Shown: positions 23,413-32,350, counted from the first letter of the stretch. The stretch: 48,050 nucleotides of DNA from Prevotella sp. (GCA_017428055.1 JAFRRN010000016.1:1-48050); one strand, 5' to 3'. Made by a program: numbers and translations. The notes: generated by a model not told the origin, from the sequence alone.

Positions 23413-26346
23413 TTAGTTCGCGGTGAAACTCGTTACAGAGTTTGTTCCAACGTGTGAGCTGCCAAGGTATAGGCCGTGCCAAGCTGTCGTGGCGTCGGTA
23501 GGTGCGGTTGTGTTGTACTTGATGTTGTAAGTACTGCCTTTTACCATTCCTTTTGCGGTGAAGAGGCTTAACGTACTGCTGCACGAAGCTGGGAAGCTAT
23601 AGGTGATGAGGTTGTTGTTACTGGCATCCGACAGGGTATAGTAACGACCAGAGGAATAACTAATCGTACTTGTCACGAAGGCATAACCTTGCTGGGCGTT
23701 AGAGATGGTGCTTGACGATGAGCCTCCCCATCCGCCGCCTCCGCCTTGGCTGGCACCCGCACTGATGGCATATCCCGTACCCGTGATTTGGATGTAGCTG
23801 TTGTTGTCGCAATCGAGACCCTCCTCGGGCGACCCCTTTGTGGTATATGCGAACACTGCCCCGTTGCCGATGGTGATGGCTCCCGTGCGTCCATAGTTGG
23901 AGTCCACCGCGTCGTTTCCATTGGAGTAGCAGACTGTCGCGCCGCCGTTGAAGTAGATGGCTCCGCTGCAATTGATGCAATCGTCATAGCAGGCATAGTA
24001 GTGCTTGCCGCCCTCGATGTAGATGGTGGTCTTCGACTCCAGCCCTTCTGCGCCGTCGGTCGCTGTGGAAACCTCCGACGTGCCTCCATAGAGATAGATG
24101 GTGCCTTGTACCTTGATGGCCTTTGCCGAGCCGCCGCTGCTCTGTTGCATACCGCCACCCCAGCCTCCGCCGCCGGACGATGAACTGCCAAGACGGCTTC
24201 CTGTGGTCTTAACGGTCAGGGTAGGCCCGTTGCCATCGCTTGTGCCTTGTGTATAGGTACCCTTGCTCTTGATGCCCTTGCCGCCGGTGCCCGACATGGT
24301 GATGGTGATGGTGCCGGCATTGAGCTTGATGCTGGTGTCGGCTTTCAAGCCCTTGGCGGTATAATCATCACTCGACCCTTGCTGTCCTGCTCCCGTATTC
24401 GTTATCTTCAATGTGCCACCATTGGTCGTGATATTGGTAGAGGTGACACCACGGCCAGCAGCCCCGGAGGCATTGATGGTAAGCGTTCCGTCGTTTTGGA
24501 TGAAGTCAACGGCTTTCACGCCCGAACTATATGATGCGTCGTTGTTGATGACCTGCATCGCACCGCTTGGAGTGAGTGTGATGTTGCCGCCGTCGATGGT
24601 GACAGTCGCTTTCGATTTCATGCTCTTGCTCATCGCCCCACTGTTCTTCACGGTGATGGTGCCGGCGGCAATGGTAAGGTTTCCGTCTGCCTTGATGCCA
24701 ATGGCATTGTAACTGGTGCCGCTGTCTTCCGACACATCGCTGCTGCCGCTATATGTACTCGTCACATTGGAGAGCGAGTAAGTACGGGTCGAGCCGCTCG
24801 TGGTATAGCTGTTGGAAATGCTATAATAGATGTCCGAGCCCGATGTGGGGCCGCTGAACGTTGCCGACTTGATGGTGTAGGTCGTGCCTCGGCTGGTGTA
24901 ATTGTCACTCTTGAAATAATAGGTGCCAGAGTCTGCCGCGCCAAAGTCATAATAATAGAATGTCACATTGCTGTAGCCATTCGACTTGGTGACCGTGGAG
25001 GTGAGTTGTTGCACCAATGTTCCATCGCTCTTGTAGAGGTAGACAGTCTTCCATGCACTGCTTCCCGTGCCGCCAGGACCCATGCCCCCGCCGCCAGTGG
25101 TGGGAAGGCTGACATATATTTTATATGACGTGGTGGTCTCTGGCTCCGTTGACCCTGTTGTCTCTGCCGTGCCACCCTTGCCGTTGGCTGTGATGTCAAT
25201 GGTAACTGTGGCATTTGTCTCGTCAATGGAGACGGCACCATCGGCACTTATGCCCTTGCCACCGTCTGCGGTGTTTGTGATGGTGATGGTTCCGCCAGTG
25301 ATATTGACGTTTCCATCTGCCTTGATACTTGTGGGATAGCTCAGGTCGGTGTCGGCAATAATGCTGCCCGTCTGAGTCACGGTGATGGATCCTCCCGATA
25401 TTTTCACGTCGCCTCCCGCCTTGATGCCCTTGGCGGCATCGGCGGTCACGGTGAGCGTCAACGTGCCGTCTTCGATATAGACGTTGCCCGAGTCCTCGCC
25501 GTCGTGGTCGGTCAATTCGCCCGTGCTTGCTGTTCCATCGATGTCACACTGGATGGCATCATCGCCCACGCCGCTGATGGTGAGCGTTCCGCTCTCCATC
25601 AAGAAATATTCATCGCAGGAGATACCGTCCTTGACGGCTTGCTTCACGTTGACGGTGCAGTTCTTCATCTGCATGTATTCGGCACTCTTGATGGCATGGG
25701 CCAACGTGCCATAGACATTGAGTGTGCCCTTGCCTTTCAGTTCCAAGTGGCCCTTGCAATAGAGGGCAGACTTCTGCGAGCCGCTGGCGGCGTCGGTCAA
25801 GGTGTTCTCCGTGTCCTTCTTCACGCTCAAAGCGATGCGCTTGCCGTCCATGATGTTGATGGCGGCACCCGAATAGACGGGCGTGGCATTGGTCAACGTG
25901 AGACCGTTAAGTTCAATGGTCGCCTTATACGAGCCTGTCATATAGAACTCGCCATCATCCGATGACCCCGACAACGTATAAGTAATCTCGCCCGTTTCGT
26001 CGCTCACGTCACTGCCCTGGGCGATATTCACATGCGCCCCGCTGACGGTCGGTGTGATATATTGGGCGATGTTGCCCGCCACCCTTACCTTGGCGGACGT
26101 GCCTGAATAGGTGACTTCCACCGTGTTGTCGGTCACGGAGCTGTTGTCTACATACATGTTGTCCACCTCGGAGAGCGTGAACACCTTATTAATAATAGTA
26201 CACGTTGTGCCATCGGCATAGTTCATGTCACCACATTGCGACGCGGGGAAGGCGTATGTCACATCGCCTTGCACCACGTTTAGTGTCTGTGCCATCATCG
26301 CCACCGACATGAGGACGGTGGAAAAGAGCATGGATAATCGTTTCAT
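23413..26346 (-). CDS. large secreted carbohydrate-binding beta-helix protein (Cthe_2159 / DUF4353 type)
   Basis: This is a 977-aa exported protein with the signal MKRLSMLFSTVLMSVAMMAQ; the start at 26346 gives this peptide, while the open frame extends 19 codons upstream without one. From about 80 to 880 it is made of beta-helix coils with the recurring motif IKADGNVxITGGTITI and GKGIxxxGxxxI, plus Asp-rich turns (GDDAIQCDIDG, YYACYDDCINCSG, NDAVDSNYG) typical of the Cthe_2159 family, which binds acidic or cellulosic polysaccharides with calcium. Gly/Ser-rich inserts (SSSGGGGWGGGMQQSSGG) break the helix. The C-terminal 90 residues are a separate beta domain. It has its own promoter (26373-26404) and terminator. 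The setting next to VTC and DUF4956 genes suggests a surface matrix component. Confidence 0.85.
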   Translation of the reverse strand: MKRLSMLFSTVLMSVAMMAQTLNVVQGDVTYAFPASQCGDMNYADGTTCTIINKVFTLSEVDNMYVDNSSVTDNTVEVTYSGTSAKVRVAGNIAQYITPTVSGAHVNIAQGSDVSDETGEITYTLSGSSDDGEFYMTGSYKATIELNGLTLTNATPVYSGAAINIMDGKRIALSVKKDTENTLTDAASGSQKSALYCKGHLELKGKGTLNVYGTLAHAIKSAEYMQMKNCTVNVKQAVKDGISCDEYFLMESGTLTISGVGDDAIQCDIDGTASTGELTDHDGEDSGNVYIEDGTLTLTVTADAAKGIKAGGDVKISGGSITVTQTGSIIADTDLSYPTSIKADGNVNITGGTITITNTADGGKGISADGAVSIDETNATVTIDITANGKGGTAETTGSTEPETTTSYKIYVSLPTTGGGGMGPGGTGSSAWKTVYLYKSDGTLVQQLTSTVTKSNGYSNVTFYYYDFGAADSGTYYFKSDNYTSRGTTYTIKSATFSGPTSGSDIYYSISNSYTTSGSTRTYSLSNVTSTYSGSSDVSEDSGTSYNAIGIKADGNLTIAAGTITVKNSGAMSKSMKSKATVTIDGGNITLTPSGAMQVINNDASYSSGVKAVDFIQNDGTLTINASGAAGRGVTSTNITTNGGTLKITNTGAGQQGSSDDYTAKGLKADTSIKLNAGTITITMSGTGGKGIKSKGTYTQGTSDGNGPTLTVKTTGSRLGSSSSGGGGWGGGMQQSSGGSAKAIKVQGTIYLYGGTSEVSTATDGAEGLESKTTIYIEGGKHYYACYDDCINCSGAIYFNGGATVCYSNGNDAVDSNYGRTGAITIGNGAVFAYTTKGSPEEGLDCDNNSYIQITGTGYAISAGASQGGGGGWGGSSSSTISNAQQGYAFVTSTISYSSGRYYTLSDASNNNLITYSFPASCSSTLSLFTAKGMVKGSTYNIKYNTTAPTDATTAWHGLYLGSSHVGTNSVTSFTAN

Positions 26347-26372
26347 TGAATATGATTTTTTTATATTTGGGG

Positions 26373-26404
26373 CAAAAGTAAGAAAAAATAGGCCATTCGT
26401 CAAA
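26373..26404 (-). promoter_or_regulatory. promoter of the beta-helix gene
   Basis: On the minus strand TTTG (26401-26404), a 20-bp spacer and TACTTTTG (26373-26380) match the consensus exactly, 27 bp before the start at 26346. Confidence 0.75.
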
Positions 26405-26440
26405 AAGTTTCAACGAACAGGCAAATTCTTTCAACAAATG

Positions 26441-27286
26441 CTAAAACTTGTACTTATATCCTAAACCAATAATGTGCATGTTGGGGTCGCTATCGAAATC
26501 ATTGCTCCCCCTGACGTGTTGGTAACGATAATAGAAACTTAATGTGTGGGGCTTGGCAATCTTCCAGTCGGCACCCACCGTGTAACGCATCTTATACAGA
26601 GACCAGGCATTGTAAGCCTCCACGCTCACAAAGGGGTCTACCTTGCAATGGGGGATGTTGTATTCCAGCATCAAACGGCTGCGCAAGACGTTCTTGCCCT
26701 TGCCCTTGTAGGTCTTCTCCTTGGCGTTGCCGTCGTCATCGGTGTCGGTTTCCACGCTTGTCACGTTTCCATCGATGTCATACGAATAGTAATCACGAGT
26801 CACCGTTTTCTCGGGGCGGTAGGTGTATTGCCACCGCTCGCGGAGGGAGATGTCAAGCCTTCCCACAGACCATTGCCCTGTCAGGGAGACGTTGAAGCGA
26901 TGGCGCGTGCCCCAGTACTCGGCGGCTTTTTTCACCTTCCCCGTATATCCGTATGGGTTTCCGTCGTCATCATAGTCATCCTCCTCGTCATCATAATAAG
27001 TGTATTTCTGGTTGTAGTCGCGCAGGAGTGAGTACCCTGCCGATGCCTTCAGCCACGGCATGACCTTATATGAGGCATCCAACCCCACGCTCCAGCGGTC
27101 GGAGGTCTTCAAGTTGTCGCGCAAGCGGTACTCTGCTTCCAAGCCCACATTGAGTCGCTGGTCTATCTTCTTTACCACATTGGCGGAGAACCAAGCCCCG
27201 AAGTCGTCGCTCTGTGCAAATGTGCCCAAGGGTAGGAGCAGCATGATTAGCACGATGGCAGCCTTTCTTTTCATTTTGTCTCTCAT
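26441..27286 (-). CDS. DUF2490-like outer-membrane beta-barrel protein
   Basis: This 281-aa protein has a signal peptide (RKAAIVLIMLLLPLGTFAQ), then alternating amphipathic strands: DFGAWFSANVVKKIDQRLN, WSVGLDASYKVMPWLKASAGYSLLR, FNVSLTGQWSVGRLDISLRERWQY, and a last strand IIGLGYKYKF ending in Phe. This is an outer-membrane barrel, matching DUF2490. A very acidic loop (TYYDDEEDDYDDDGNPYG) and a second Asp-rich loop (ETDTDDDGNAKEK) look like external cation-binding segments. It starts 9 bp after the DUF4956 stop, so it is in the VTC-DUF4956 operon. An alternative ATG is at 27274. Possible role: an outer-membrane channel or anchor for the polymer or surface protein of this cluster (inference). 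Confidence 0.82.
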   Translation of the reverse strand: MRDKMKRKAAIVLIMLLLPLGTFAQSDDFGAWFSANVVKKIDQRLNVGLEAEYRLRDNLKTSDRWSVGLDASYKVMPWLKASAGYSLLRDYNQKYTYYDDEEDDYDDDGNPYGYTGKVKKAAEYWGTRHRFNVSLTGQWSVGRLDISLRERWQYTYRPEKTVTRDYYSYDIDGNVTSVETDTDDDGNAKEKTYKGKGKNVLRSRLMLEYNIPHCKVDPFVSVEAYNAWSLYKMRYTVGADWKIAKPHTLSFYYRYQHVRGSNDFDSDPNMHIIGLGYKYKF

Positions 27287-27295
27287 GATATGCTG

Positions 27296-27973
27296 TTATT
27301 GATTGTCCATCATTTCTGATTGTTTCACCTTTACCTTGTTGTCTACGCTATTGGAATATTGGCCTTCGGGGTCGTCATAATAAACCCTTACCACCGTCAT
27401 GTCGCGCAACATGTCTATGCCACCCACTTCCACCTTTTTGATTTTCAAGCCAAGGCGTTGCTCCAGGTCGGCAATCAATTCTTCCCGCCGCTCGGGTTTG
27501 ATGAGTTCGATGCGGTCGTATTGCACCAACTTGGAATGGCGGATATGCAAGAATTTCTCGCAAAGCCATATCGCCACGGTCACGATGAAGTCGGTCACAA
27601 GTATTTCCGCGAGGGTCGCCGAACTGGCAATGGCGTTCACCACCGACAGGGAGATGATGACAAAGAGGTACGTCATCTCCCTCACGGGCATCGCATCGGT
27701 GCGATAACGCATGATGGAGAAGATGCCGAAGAGGCCGATGCCGATACCCATGGATGTCTTTCCGCCCAGTTTGTCAAGCCCGAAGATCATGAAGAACACC
27801 AGGAAGAAGATGGCGATGCTTGTCAGGAGGAACGTGAAATAGAAGTCTCTGCGCTTACTCTTGCGGTAATAGAGCCTATCGATGATGAACCAATTGAAGA
27901 GGATGCAGACGGTGAAGCGCACCATCATCTCCACAAAGTCATTCGTAAACGAAAATAAATAATGTAAATCCAT
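27296..27973 (-). CDS. DUF4956 membrane protein
   Basis: This is a 225-aa protein starting MDLHYLFSFTNDFVEMMVRF; the frame continues upstream into the VTC gene region, but this ATG is the sensible start, 20 bp after the VTC stop. Four membrane helices are visible: VRFTVCILFNWFIID, FYFTFLLTSIAIFFLVFFMIFG, a helix around TYLFVIISLSVVNAI, and LVTDFIVTVAIWL. Conserved DUF4956 features include GKTSMGIGIGLFGIFSIMRYRTDAMPVREMTYLF. A cytoplasmic alpha/beta tail follows (ELIADLEQRLGLKIKKVEVG..VRVYYDD). In many bacteria this gene sits next to VTC-domain genes, as here, which suggests that it forms the membrane part of a polymer-synthesis or transport system. Confidence 0.88.
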   Translation of the reverse strand: MDLHYLFSFTNDFVEMMVRFTVCILFNWFIIDRLYYRKSKRRDFYFTFLLTSIAIFFLVFFMIFGLDKLGGKTSMGIGIGLFGIFSIMRYRTDAMPVREMTYLFVIISLSVVNAIASSATLAEILVTDFIVTVAIWLCEKFLHIRHSKLVQYDRIELIKPERREELIADLEQRLGLKIKKVEVGGIDMLRDMTVVRVYYDDPEGQYSNSVDNKVKVKQSEMMDNQ

Positions 27974-27993
27974 GTATGTAAAAAATTGGTTGT

Positions 27994-28755
27994 TCAGAAT
28001 AATGATGATGAATCTTGGTACAAGATCTTGGATACATCGATGAGTTTCGGCTTGAAGCGGTTGACTTGCAGTTGGTCGTTGGTCAAAGCCGACCCCATGC
28101 AATACTTGCTGAAGCCGTGGGGGAATATGCGTAATTGCCGGAGCATCTCCAATATGGGCGAGTAGCAAAGCCCGTCGCGCTTGAGTTCCACGATAACCAA
28201 ATCGCCCATGTGCCTGTTCACTCCCGACACTAAATTGAAAAACTGAAGATTGGAGTCGATTGTCAGCCGTTCTGTCTTTGCCTTGTTCACCAGCGTGATG
28301 CGGTCGAAATTGTTGCGGATGGCAGGAATCAAATCCGACTTGTCATAGCGTAGGTGTTGCTGGAGAAACTCGATTTTCTCTTGCTCGCCCAAGTCCATGT
28401 CGGTCACTTTCATGCGTTTCTTCTTCGTGCGTCCATGGTTGTTTTTCGTCTTTACCTCCATGAATTGGAGGTTGGAACTGACATACGTGCGGAAACGCAA
28501 CTTCTGCCTACCCGTATGGCCGCTCTGGTGAACATAGAACATGTCAAACCCCGTGGTGTCATAATAGGTCGTGTCGTACCGCATGTTGCGCTCGCCGTCG
28601 ATTTCCTGCGCCCAATACTCCTCGCGGGCCATCTCCAAGAGCTGTTTCAGCGCGGGTATGGTGGTCACGAATTTTGTGTCGATGCGATTCATGAGCCGTA
28701 TGCCACTCATCTCCTCTAAGCTGATGGGGTCGTATTGGGTGAGTATTCTGTTCAT
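27994..28755 (-). CDS. VTC-domain (polyphosphate polymerase-like) protein
   Basis: This 253-aa protein fits the bacterial VTC-domain family, related to the catalytic tunnel of yeast VTC4, which makes polyphosphate from ATP. The basic and acidic tunnel residues are visible: MNRIDTKFVTT near the start, YYDTTGFDMFY, QKLRFRTYVSSNLQFMEVK, NNHGRTKKKRMKV, then VNKAKTERLTIDSNLQF, GDLVIVELKRDG and the C-terminal SKYCMGSAL. No SPX or membrane segment is present, so it is cytosolic and probably acts with the DUF4956 protein encoded directly downstream. A perfect promoter lies at 28781-28812. Whether the bacterial enzyme makes polyphosphate or another polymer is not proven for this clade. Confidence 0.9.
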   Translation of the reverse strand: MNRILTQYDPISLEEMSGIRLMNRIDTKFVTTIPALKQLLEMAREEYWAQEIDGERNMRYDTTYYDTTGFDMFYVHQSGHTGRQKLRFRTYVSSNLQFMEVKTKNNHGRTKKKRMKVTDMDLGEQEKIEFLQQHLRYDKSDLIPAIRNNFDRITLVNKAKTERLTIDSNLQFFNLVSGVNRHMGDLVIVELKRDGLCYSPILEMLRQLRIFPHGFSKYCMGSALTNDQLQVNRFKPKLIDVSKILYQDSSSLF

Positions 28756-28780
28756 CTTAGGTTAGGTTTCAATGATGTTG

Positions 28781-28812
28781 CAAATTTACCGATTTCGTTT
28801 ATAAAGCGCAAA
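28781..28812 (-). promoter_or_regulatory. promoter of the VTC-DUF4956-DUF2490 operon
   Basis: On the minus strand TTTG (28809-28812), a 20-bp spacer and TAAATTTG (28781-28788) match the consensus exactly, 25 bp before the VTC start. Confidence 0.8.
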
Positions 28813-28828
28813 AAAAATCAGCAAAACC

Positions 28829-28860
28829 TTTCATTTTGTCAGTGAAAACATGTATTTTTG
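28829..28860 (+). promoter_or_regulatory. promoter of the GH27-EEP unit
   Basis: TTTC (28829-28832), a 20-bp spacer and TATTTTTG (28853-28860) fit the -33/-7 pattern with one mismatch, 23 bp before the ATG at 28884. It is divergent from the VTC promoter. Confidence 0.55.
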
Positions 28861-28883
28861 TGCCAAATAATCAATTAAACACC

Positions 28884-31361
28884 ATGAAATCTTTCCAAAA
28901 CCTCATTCTTTATATTCTCTTGTGTTGTGTGTCTACTGCTTGGGCGGATGGGAAAAAAGACTTCCATTCATTCGCTCCCACGCCACCGATGGGATGGAAC
29001 TCGTGGGATTGCTATGGCCCAAGCGTCAAGGAGCGTAATGTATATGACAATGCTTTCTATATGTCAGACCATGGCATCCTCGATAAAGGATGGAATTACA
29101 TCGTCGTGGACATACGTTGGTACACCAACGACACGGGCTTTTGGTACAATACGTCTGCCACCTACACGATGGACGAATACGGTAGGTACATGCCCAATGT
29201 CAATCGCTTCCCGTCATCGGCAAATGGGGTGGGGTTTAAGGTGCTGGCAGACAGTCTTCATGCCTTGGGGTTTAAGTTTGGCATCCATATCATGCGCGGC
29301 GTTCCCATTGCGGCTGTCAACAAGAAATTGCCCATCAAAGGCACGTCATATACCTGTGACCAGATCGCCAAACGCAACGATTCCATCTGTACATGGCTCG
29401 TTGACAATTACTCTATTGACTGCACCAAGCCCGGCGCACAGGAGTATTACAACTCATTATTAGATTTATATGCCTCGTGGGGTGTGGACTTCCTCAAGGT
29501 GGATGACCTCAGCCGTCCCTATCATGACGGTGAGATATGGCTCCTGCGCAATGCCATCGACCAATGCGGACGTGACATCGTGTTCAGCATGAGCCCCGGC
29601 GCGACGGCATTGAACAAATGGAAGAGTTGCCAGGAGAATGCCAATATGTGGCGTATGATGGATGACATGTGGGATAACTGGAGCGACGTGAACAAGGAAT
29701 TTTCGCTCTGCGCCAACTGGAACCAATACCGGTTGCCTGGCAGTTACCCCGATTGCGACATGTTGCCTTTTGGGAAAATACGGCTCACCAACAGTGATGC
29801 CCGCTATACCAACCTCACCCATGATGAGCAACAGACGGTGATGACGCTGTGGAGCATCTTCAAGTCGCCACTTTTCTTCGCGGGCGACTTCACTTACAAT
29901 GATGAATGGACCAACCAACTCATCACCAACGAGGAGGTTATCTATATCGACCAATACGCTGAGAATAACCGACAGCTCTCCAACGACGGGACAAAGGTCG
30001 TCTGGGCTGCCGACAAACCCAATAGCGATACCAAGTATGCTGCCCTCTTCAACATCGGGAGCAGCGACAAATGGATTCGATACAACGAGGCGTTGTTCAC
30101 CTCTGAGACCATCTCGCCACTCACCACCGGCTATGGCACAACCGTCGAGGTGGAGATACCGCAAGGGAGCAAGCGGTTGGCACTCGTCGTGGACGATAGC
30201 GGCGATGGATATAGTTATGACCATGGCGATTGGATCAATCCCACCATCGTCTTTGCCGACGGCACCGAGAGGCTGCTGGTCAAGGCCGATGTGATACGCG
30301 AGGATTACAGCGGCTCGTATTTTAAGCGCATCAACTACGACAAGAATATCAACGGGAATGGCAAACTCAATGTCAATAATGTGGAATATGACCACGGCTG
30401 GTCGTGCAACGCCAATGCAATGGTGCTTTACCAATTGCCTTCCGACGTGGTGAGATTCAAGGCTCTCTGTGGCATCGACAACACGGGACGCTTGCAGACA
30501 GGCTCGACACCGTCGATGAAATTCCTCGTTTTCAGCGAAGATCCCACCAAGCGCGATAACTGCAACCCGGCTTATGCCGTTGCCAATAGTGGGCTGGTCA
30601 GTAGGACTTACCAAAAGGAGGGAGTGGATTTGGAGGCAGACATCACGGGTGCGAGCCAACTATATCTCGTCGTGACCACGGCTGGCGACAACTTCAATTA
30701 CGACCATGCCAATTGGATTAACCCCACATTGATAGACAAAGACGGCAAGGAAACCAAGCTCACCTCCATTCAATATGACAAGTCAGTGACCGATTGGTAC
30801 AACATCTCCAACTACGGGAAGAACGTCGATGGCGGCAGCCTCATCGTCAACGGCAAGCGATATGCCGACGGCATCGGTACCAATTCTAATTCCGTCATTA
30901 CATATACCCTGCCACGGGACAGGGAGTTTGTCAAGTTCAAGGCATTCTGCGGCTACGATGACGGCGTGAAAAATGCGCCCAATGGCGTGACGATGGAGTT
31001 CCTGGTCTTCACCACCGACCCCATCGGGTCTGACAGCATCGCCATTCCGCTCGACTTGAATACCCTTGGCATAGACAATGACACGCCCTGCGACATCCAC
31101 GATATATGGAAAGGGGAACACGTTGGCACCTTCAAGAACGCCGACTTCACGCCTTCCATCCCCTCGCATGGCTGCGGTTATTATCGCGTTACGCCTACTG
31201 CCCCTGACGGTATCATGCTGCCCCATGAAGACAAACGAGTGCAAGGTGGGGTGAAGACGGCCAATGCCACTTTCACCATCGACGGGAAAATGCTCCCCAA
31301 CTCCAATGTCCCCCGTAATCAAGTCGTCGTTCACAAGGGAAAGAAGATATTGGTCAAATGA
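28884..31361 (+). CDS. GH27 glycosidase with two NPCBM domains, exported
   Basis: This 825-aa protein has a signal peptide (SFQNLILYILLCCVSTAWA) and a GH27 barrel opening with PTPPMGWNSWDCYG. The nucleophile lies in DFLKVDDLSRPY (Asp about 207) and the acid/base in WRMMDDMWDNW (Asp about 261), with FSMSPGATALNKWK between them. A beta domain follows. Two repeated NPCBM-like carbohydrate-binding domains (about 420-553 and 583-713) each hold a YDHGDWINPT or YDHANWINPT motif. A short C-terminal tail ends FTIDGKML..KGKKILVK. The family acts on alpha-galactosides, but some members cleave beta-L-arabinopyranosides or isomaltodextran, so alpha-galactosidase is only likely. The ATG at 28884 is chosen because it opens the signal peptide; a longer frame adds 16 residues. 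Confidence 0.9.
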   Translation: MKSFQNLILYILLCCVSTAWADGKKDFHSFAPTPPMGWNSWDCYGPSVKERNVYDNAFYMSDHGILDKGWNYIVVDIRWYTNDTGFWYNTSATYTMDEYGRYMPNVNRFPSSANGVGFKVLADSLHALGFKFGIHIMRGVPIAAVNKKLPIKGTSYTCDQIAKRNDSICTWLVDNYSIDCTKPGAQEYYNSLLDLYASWGVDFLKVDDLSRPYHDGEIWLLRNAIDQCGRDIVFSMSPGATALNKWKSCQENANMWRMMDDMWDNWSDVNKEFSLCANWNQYRLPGSYPDCDMLPFGKIRLTNSDARYTNLTHDEQQTVMTLWSIFKSPLFFAGDFTYNDEWTNQLITNEEVIYIDQYAENNRQLSNDGTKVVWAADKPNSDTKYAALFNIGSSDKWIRYNEALFTSETISPLTTGYGTTVEVEIPQGSKRLALVVDDSGDGYSYDHGDWINPTIVFADGTERLLVKADVIREDYSGSYFKRINYDKNINGNGKLNVNNVEYDHGWSCNANAMVLYQLPSDVVRFKALCGIDNTGRLQTGSTPSMKFLVFSEDPTKRDNCNPAYAVANSGLVSRTYQKEGVDLEADITGASQLYLVVTTAGDNFNYDHANWINPTLIDKDGKETKLTSIQYDKSVTDWYNISNYGKNVDGGSLIVNGKRYADGIGTNSNSVITYTLPRDREFVKFKAFCGYDDGVKNAPNGVTMEFLVFTTDPIGSDSIAIPLDLNTLGIDNDTPCDIHDIWKGEHVGTFKNADFTPSIPSHGCGYYRVTPTAPDGIMLPHEDKRVQGGVKTANATFTIDGKMLPNSNVPRNQVVVHKGKKILVK

Positions 31362-31390
31362 TTTTAGATTTAATACGATGAAAAGACAGG

Positions 31391-32329
31391 ATGTTCTATG
31401 CTTTATTGTTGCAATGCTTGACGTTGGTTTCTTTCAACGTCGAGAATTTGTTTGACTGCGAGCACGACTCGCTGAAAGATGACGTGGAGTGGTTGCCCGA
31501 TGGCAAGAACCACTGGTCGCACACACGCTATTGGCGCAAGGTGAACCATCTTGCACAGGAGATCATTGCCTGTGGCGAGACAGATGACGGGTGGATGTTG
31601 CCCGACTTGGTGGCATTGTGCGAGGTGGAGAACGACAGCGTGATGCGCGACCTTACCCGCCGCTCAGCCTTACGCAATGCCCGGTATGAGTATGTGATGA
31701 CAGACAGCCCCGACCCACGCGGCATCGACGTGGCTTTGGTGTATTCTCCGTTTTCCTTTTCCTTGCTCCATCATCATGCTCTCCGTGTGACTCCTGTCAA
31801 GGGGATGCACCCCCCGCGTGACATCCTCTATGTGTGTGGCAGGGTCATGGGGGGCGACACGCTGCATGTGTATGTGGTACATGCGCCCAGTAGGTCGGGC
31901 GGGGAACGGGCGACACGCAGCCATCGCCTCGCCGTTGCCCACCGTCTCTGCGCCTCCCTCGACTCCCTCCACCAATGCTCTCCCCATGCCAAGGTGCTTG
32001 TCGCGGGCGATTTCAACGACGACCGACATTCGCCAAGCCTCGACTTGTTGGCAGGGAAAGGATTGGTGGATGTGTCTGTCAATGCCCAAGGGACACACGG
32101 CGCGAAGGCTACCTATCGCTATCAGGGCGAGTGGGGGAGCCTCGACCATGTGTTTGTCAGCCCCTCCCTCGCCGACAGCCTTTTGGATTGCAGGGTGTTT
32201 GATGCCCCCTTCGTCGTGGAGGAGGATGCGAAATTTGGTGGCATCAAGCCTTTTCGCACCTATTTAGGACCGCGATATTTAGGGGGATTCAGCGACCATC
32301 TGCCCTTGGTGGCACGCTTTCGCTTATAG
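31391..32329 (+). CDS. endonuclease/exonuclease/phosphatase (EEP) family hydrolase
   Basis: This is a 312-aa EEP-fold protein: VSFNVENLFDCEHDS at the start (metal-site Asn and Glu of the fold), LVALCEVENDSVM (catalytic Glu), YVVHAPSRSGGERATR, VLVAGDFNDDRHSPSL (Asp-x-Asn pair), SLDHVFVSP and the closing GGFSDHLPLVARFRL (Asp-His). All metal and catalytic residues of the fold are present. A short hydrophobic N-terminus (MFYALLLQCLTLVS) may be a signal peptide, though it is very short. The gene starts 29 bp after the GH27 stop and is probably in the same operon. It could be a DNase, a phosphodiesterase or a lipid phosphatase; the motifs do not decide. The upstream in-frame codon TGA at 31379 fixes the start at 31391 or later. 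Confidence 0.88.
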   Translation: MFYALLLQCLTLVSFNVENLFDCEHDSLKDDVEWLPDGKNHWSHTRYWRKVNHLAQEIIACGETDDGWMLPDLVALCEVENDSVMRDLTRRSALRNARYEYVMTDSPDPRGIDVALVYSPFSFSLLHHHALRVTPVKGMHPPRDILYVCGRVMGGDTLHVYVVHAPSRSGGERATRSHRLAVAHRLCASLDSLHQCSPHAKVLVAGDFNDDRHSPSLDLLAGKGLVDVSVNAQGTHGAKATYRYQGEWGSLDHVFVSPSLADSLLDCRVFDAPFVVEEDAKFGGIKPFRTYLGPRYLGGFSDHLPLVARFRL

Positions 32330-32350
32330 CCCACTCATCATCCCGTTTTA

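Noticed and set aside
24963-25247. Ser/Gly-rich part of the beta-helix gene as a separate gene on the opposite frame
   Set aside because: The main frame is open throughout with a continuous motif pattern; other frames are by-products of low-complexity sequence.
29466-30659. 397-codon minus-strand open frame opposite the GH27-NPCBM gene
   Set aside because: It lies fully antisense to a gene with clear catalytic motifs; the product has no family pattern and looks like a product of the host gene's codon bias.
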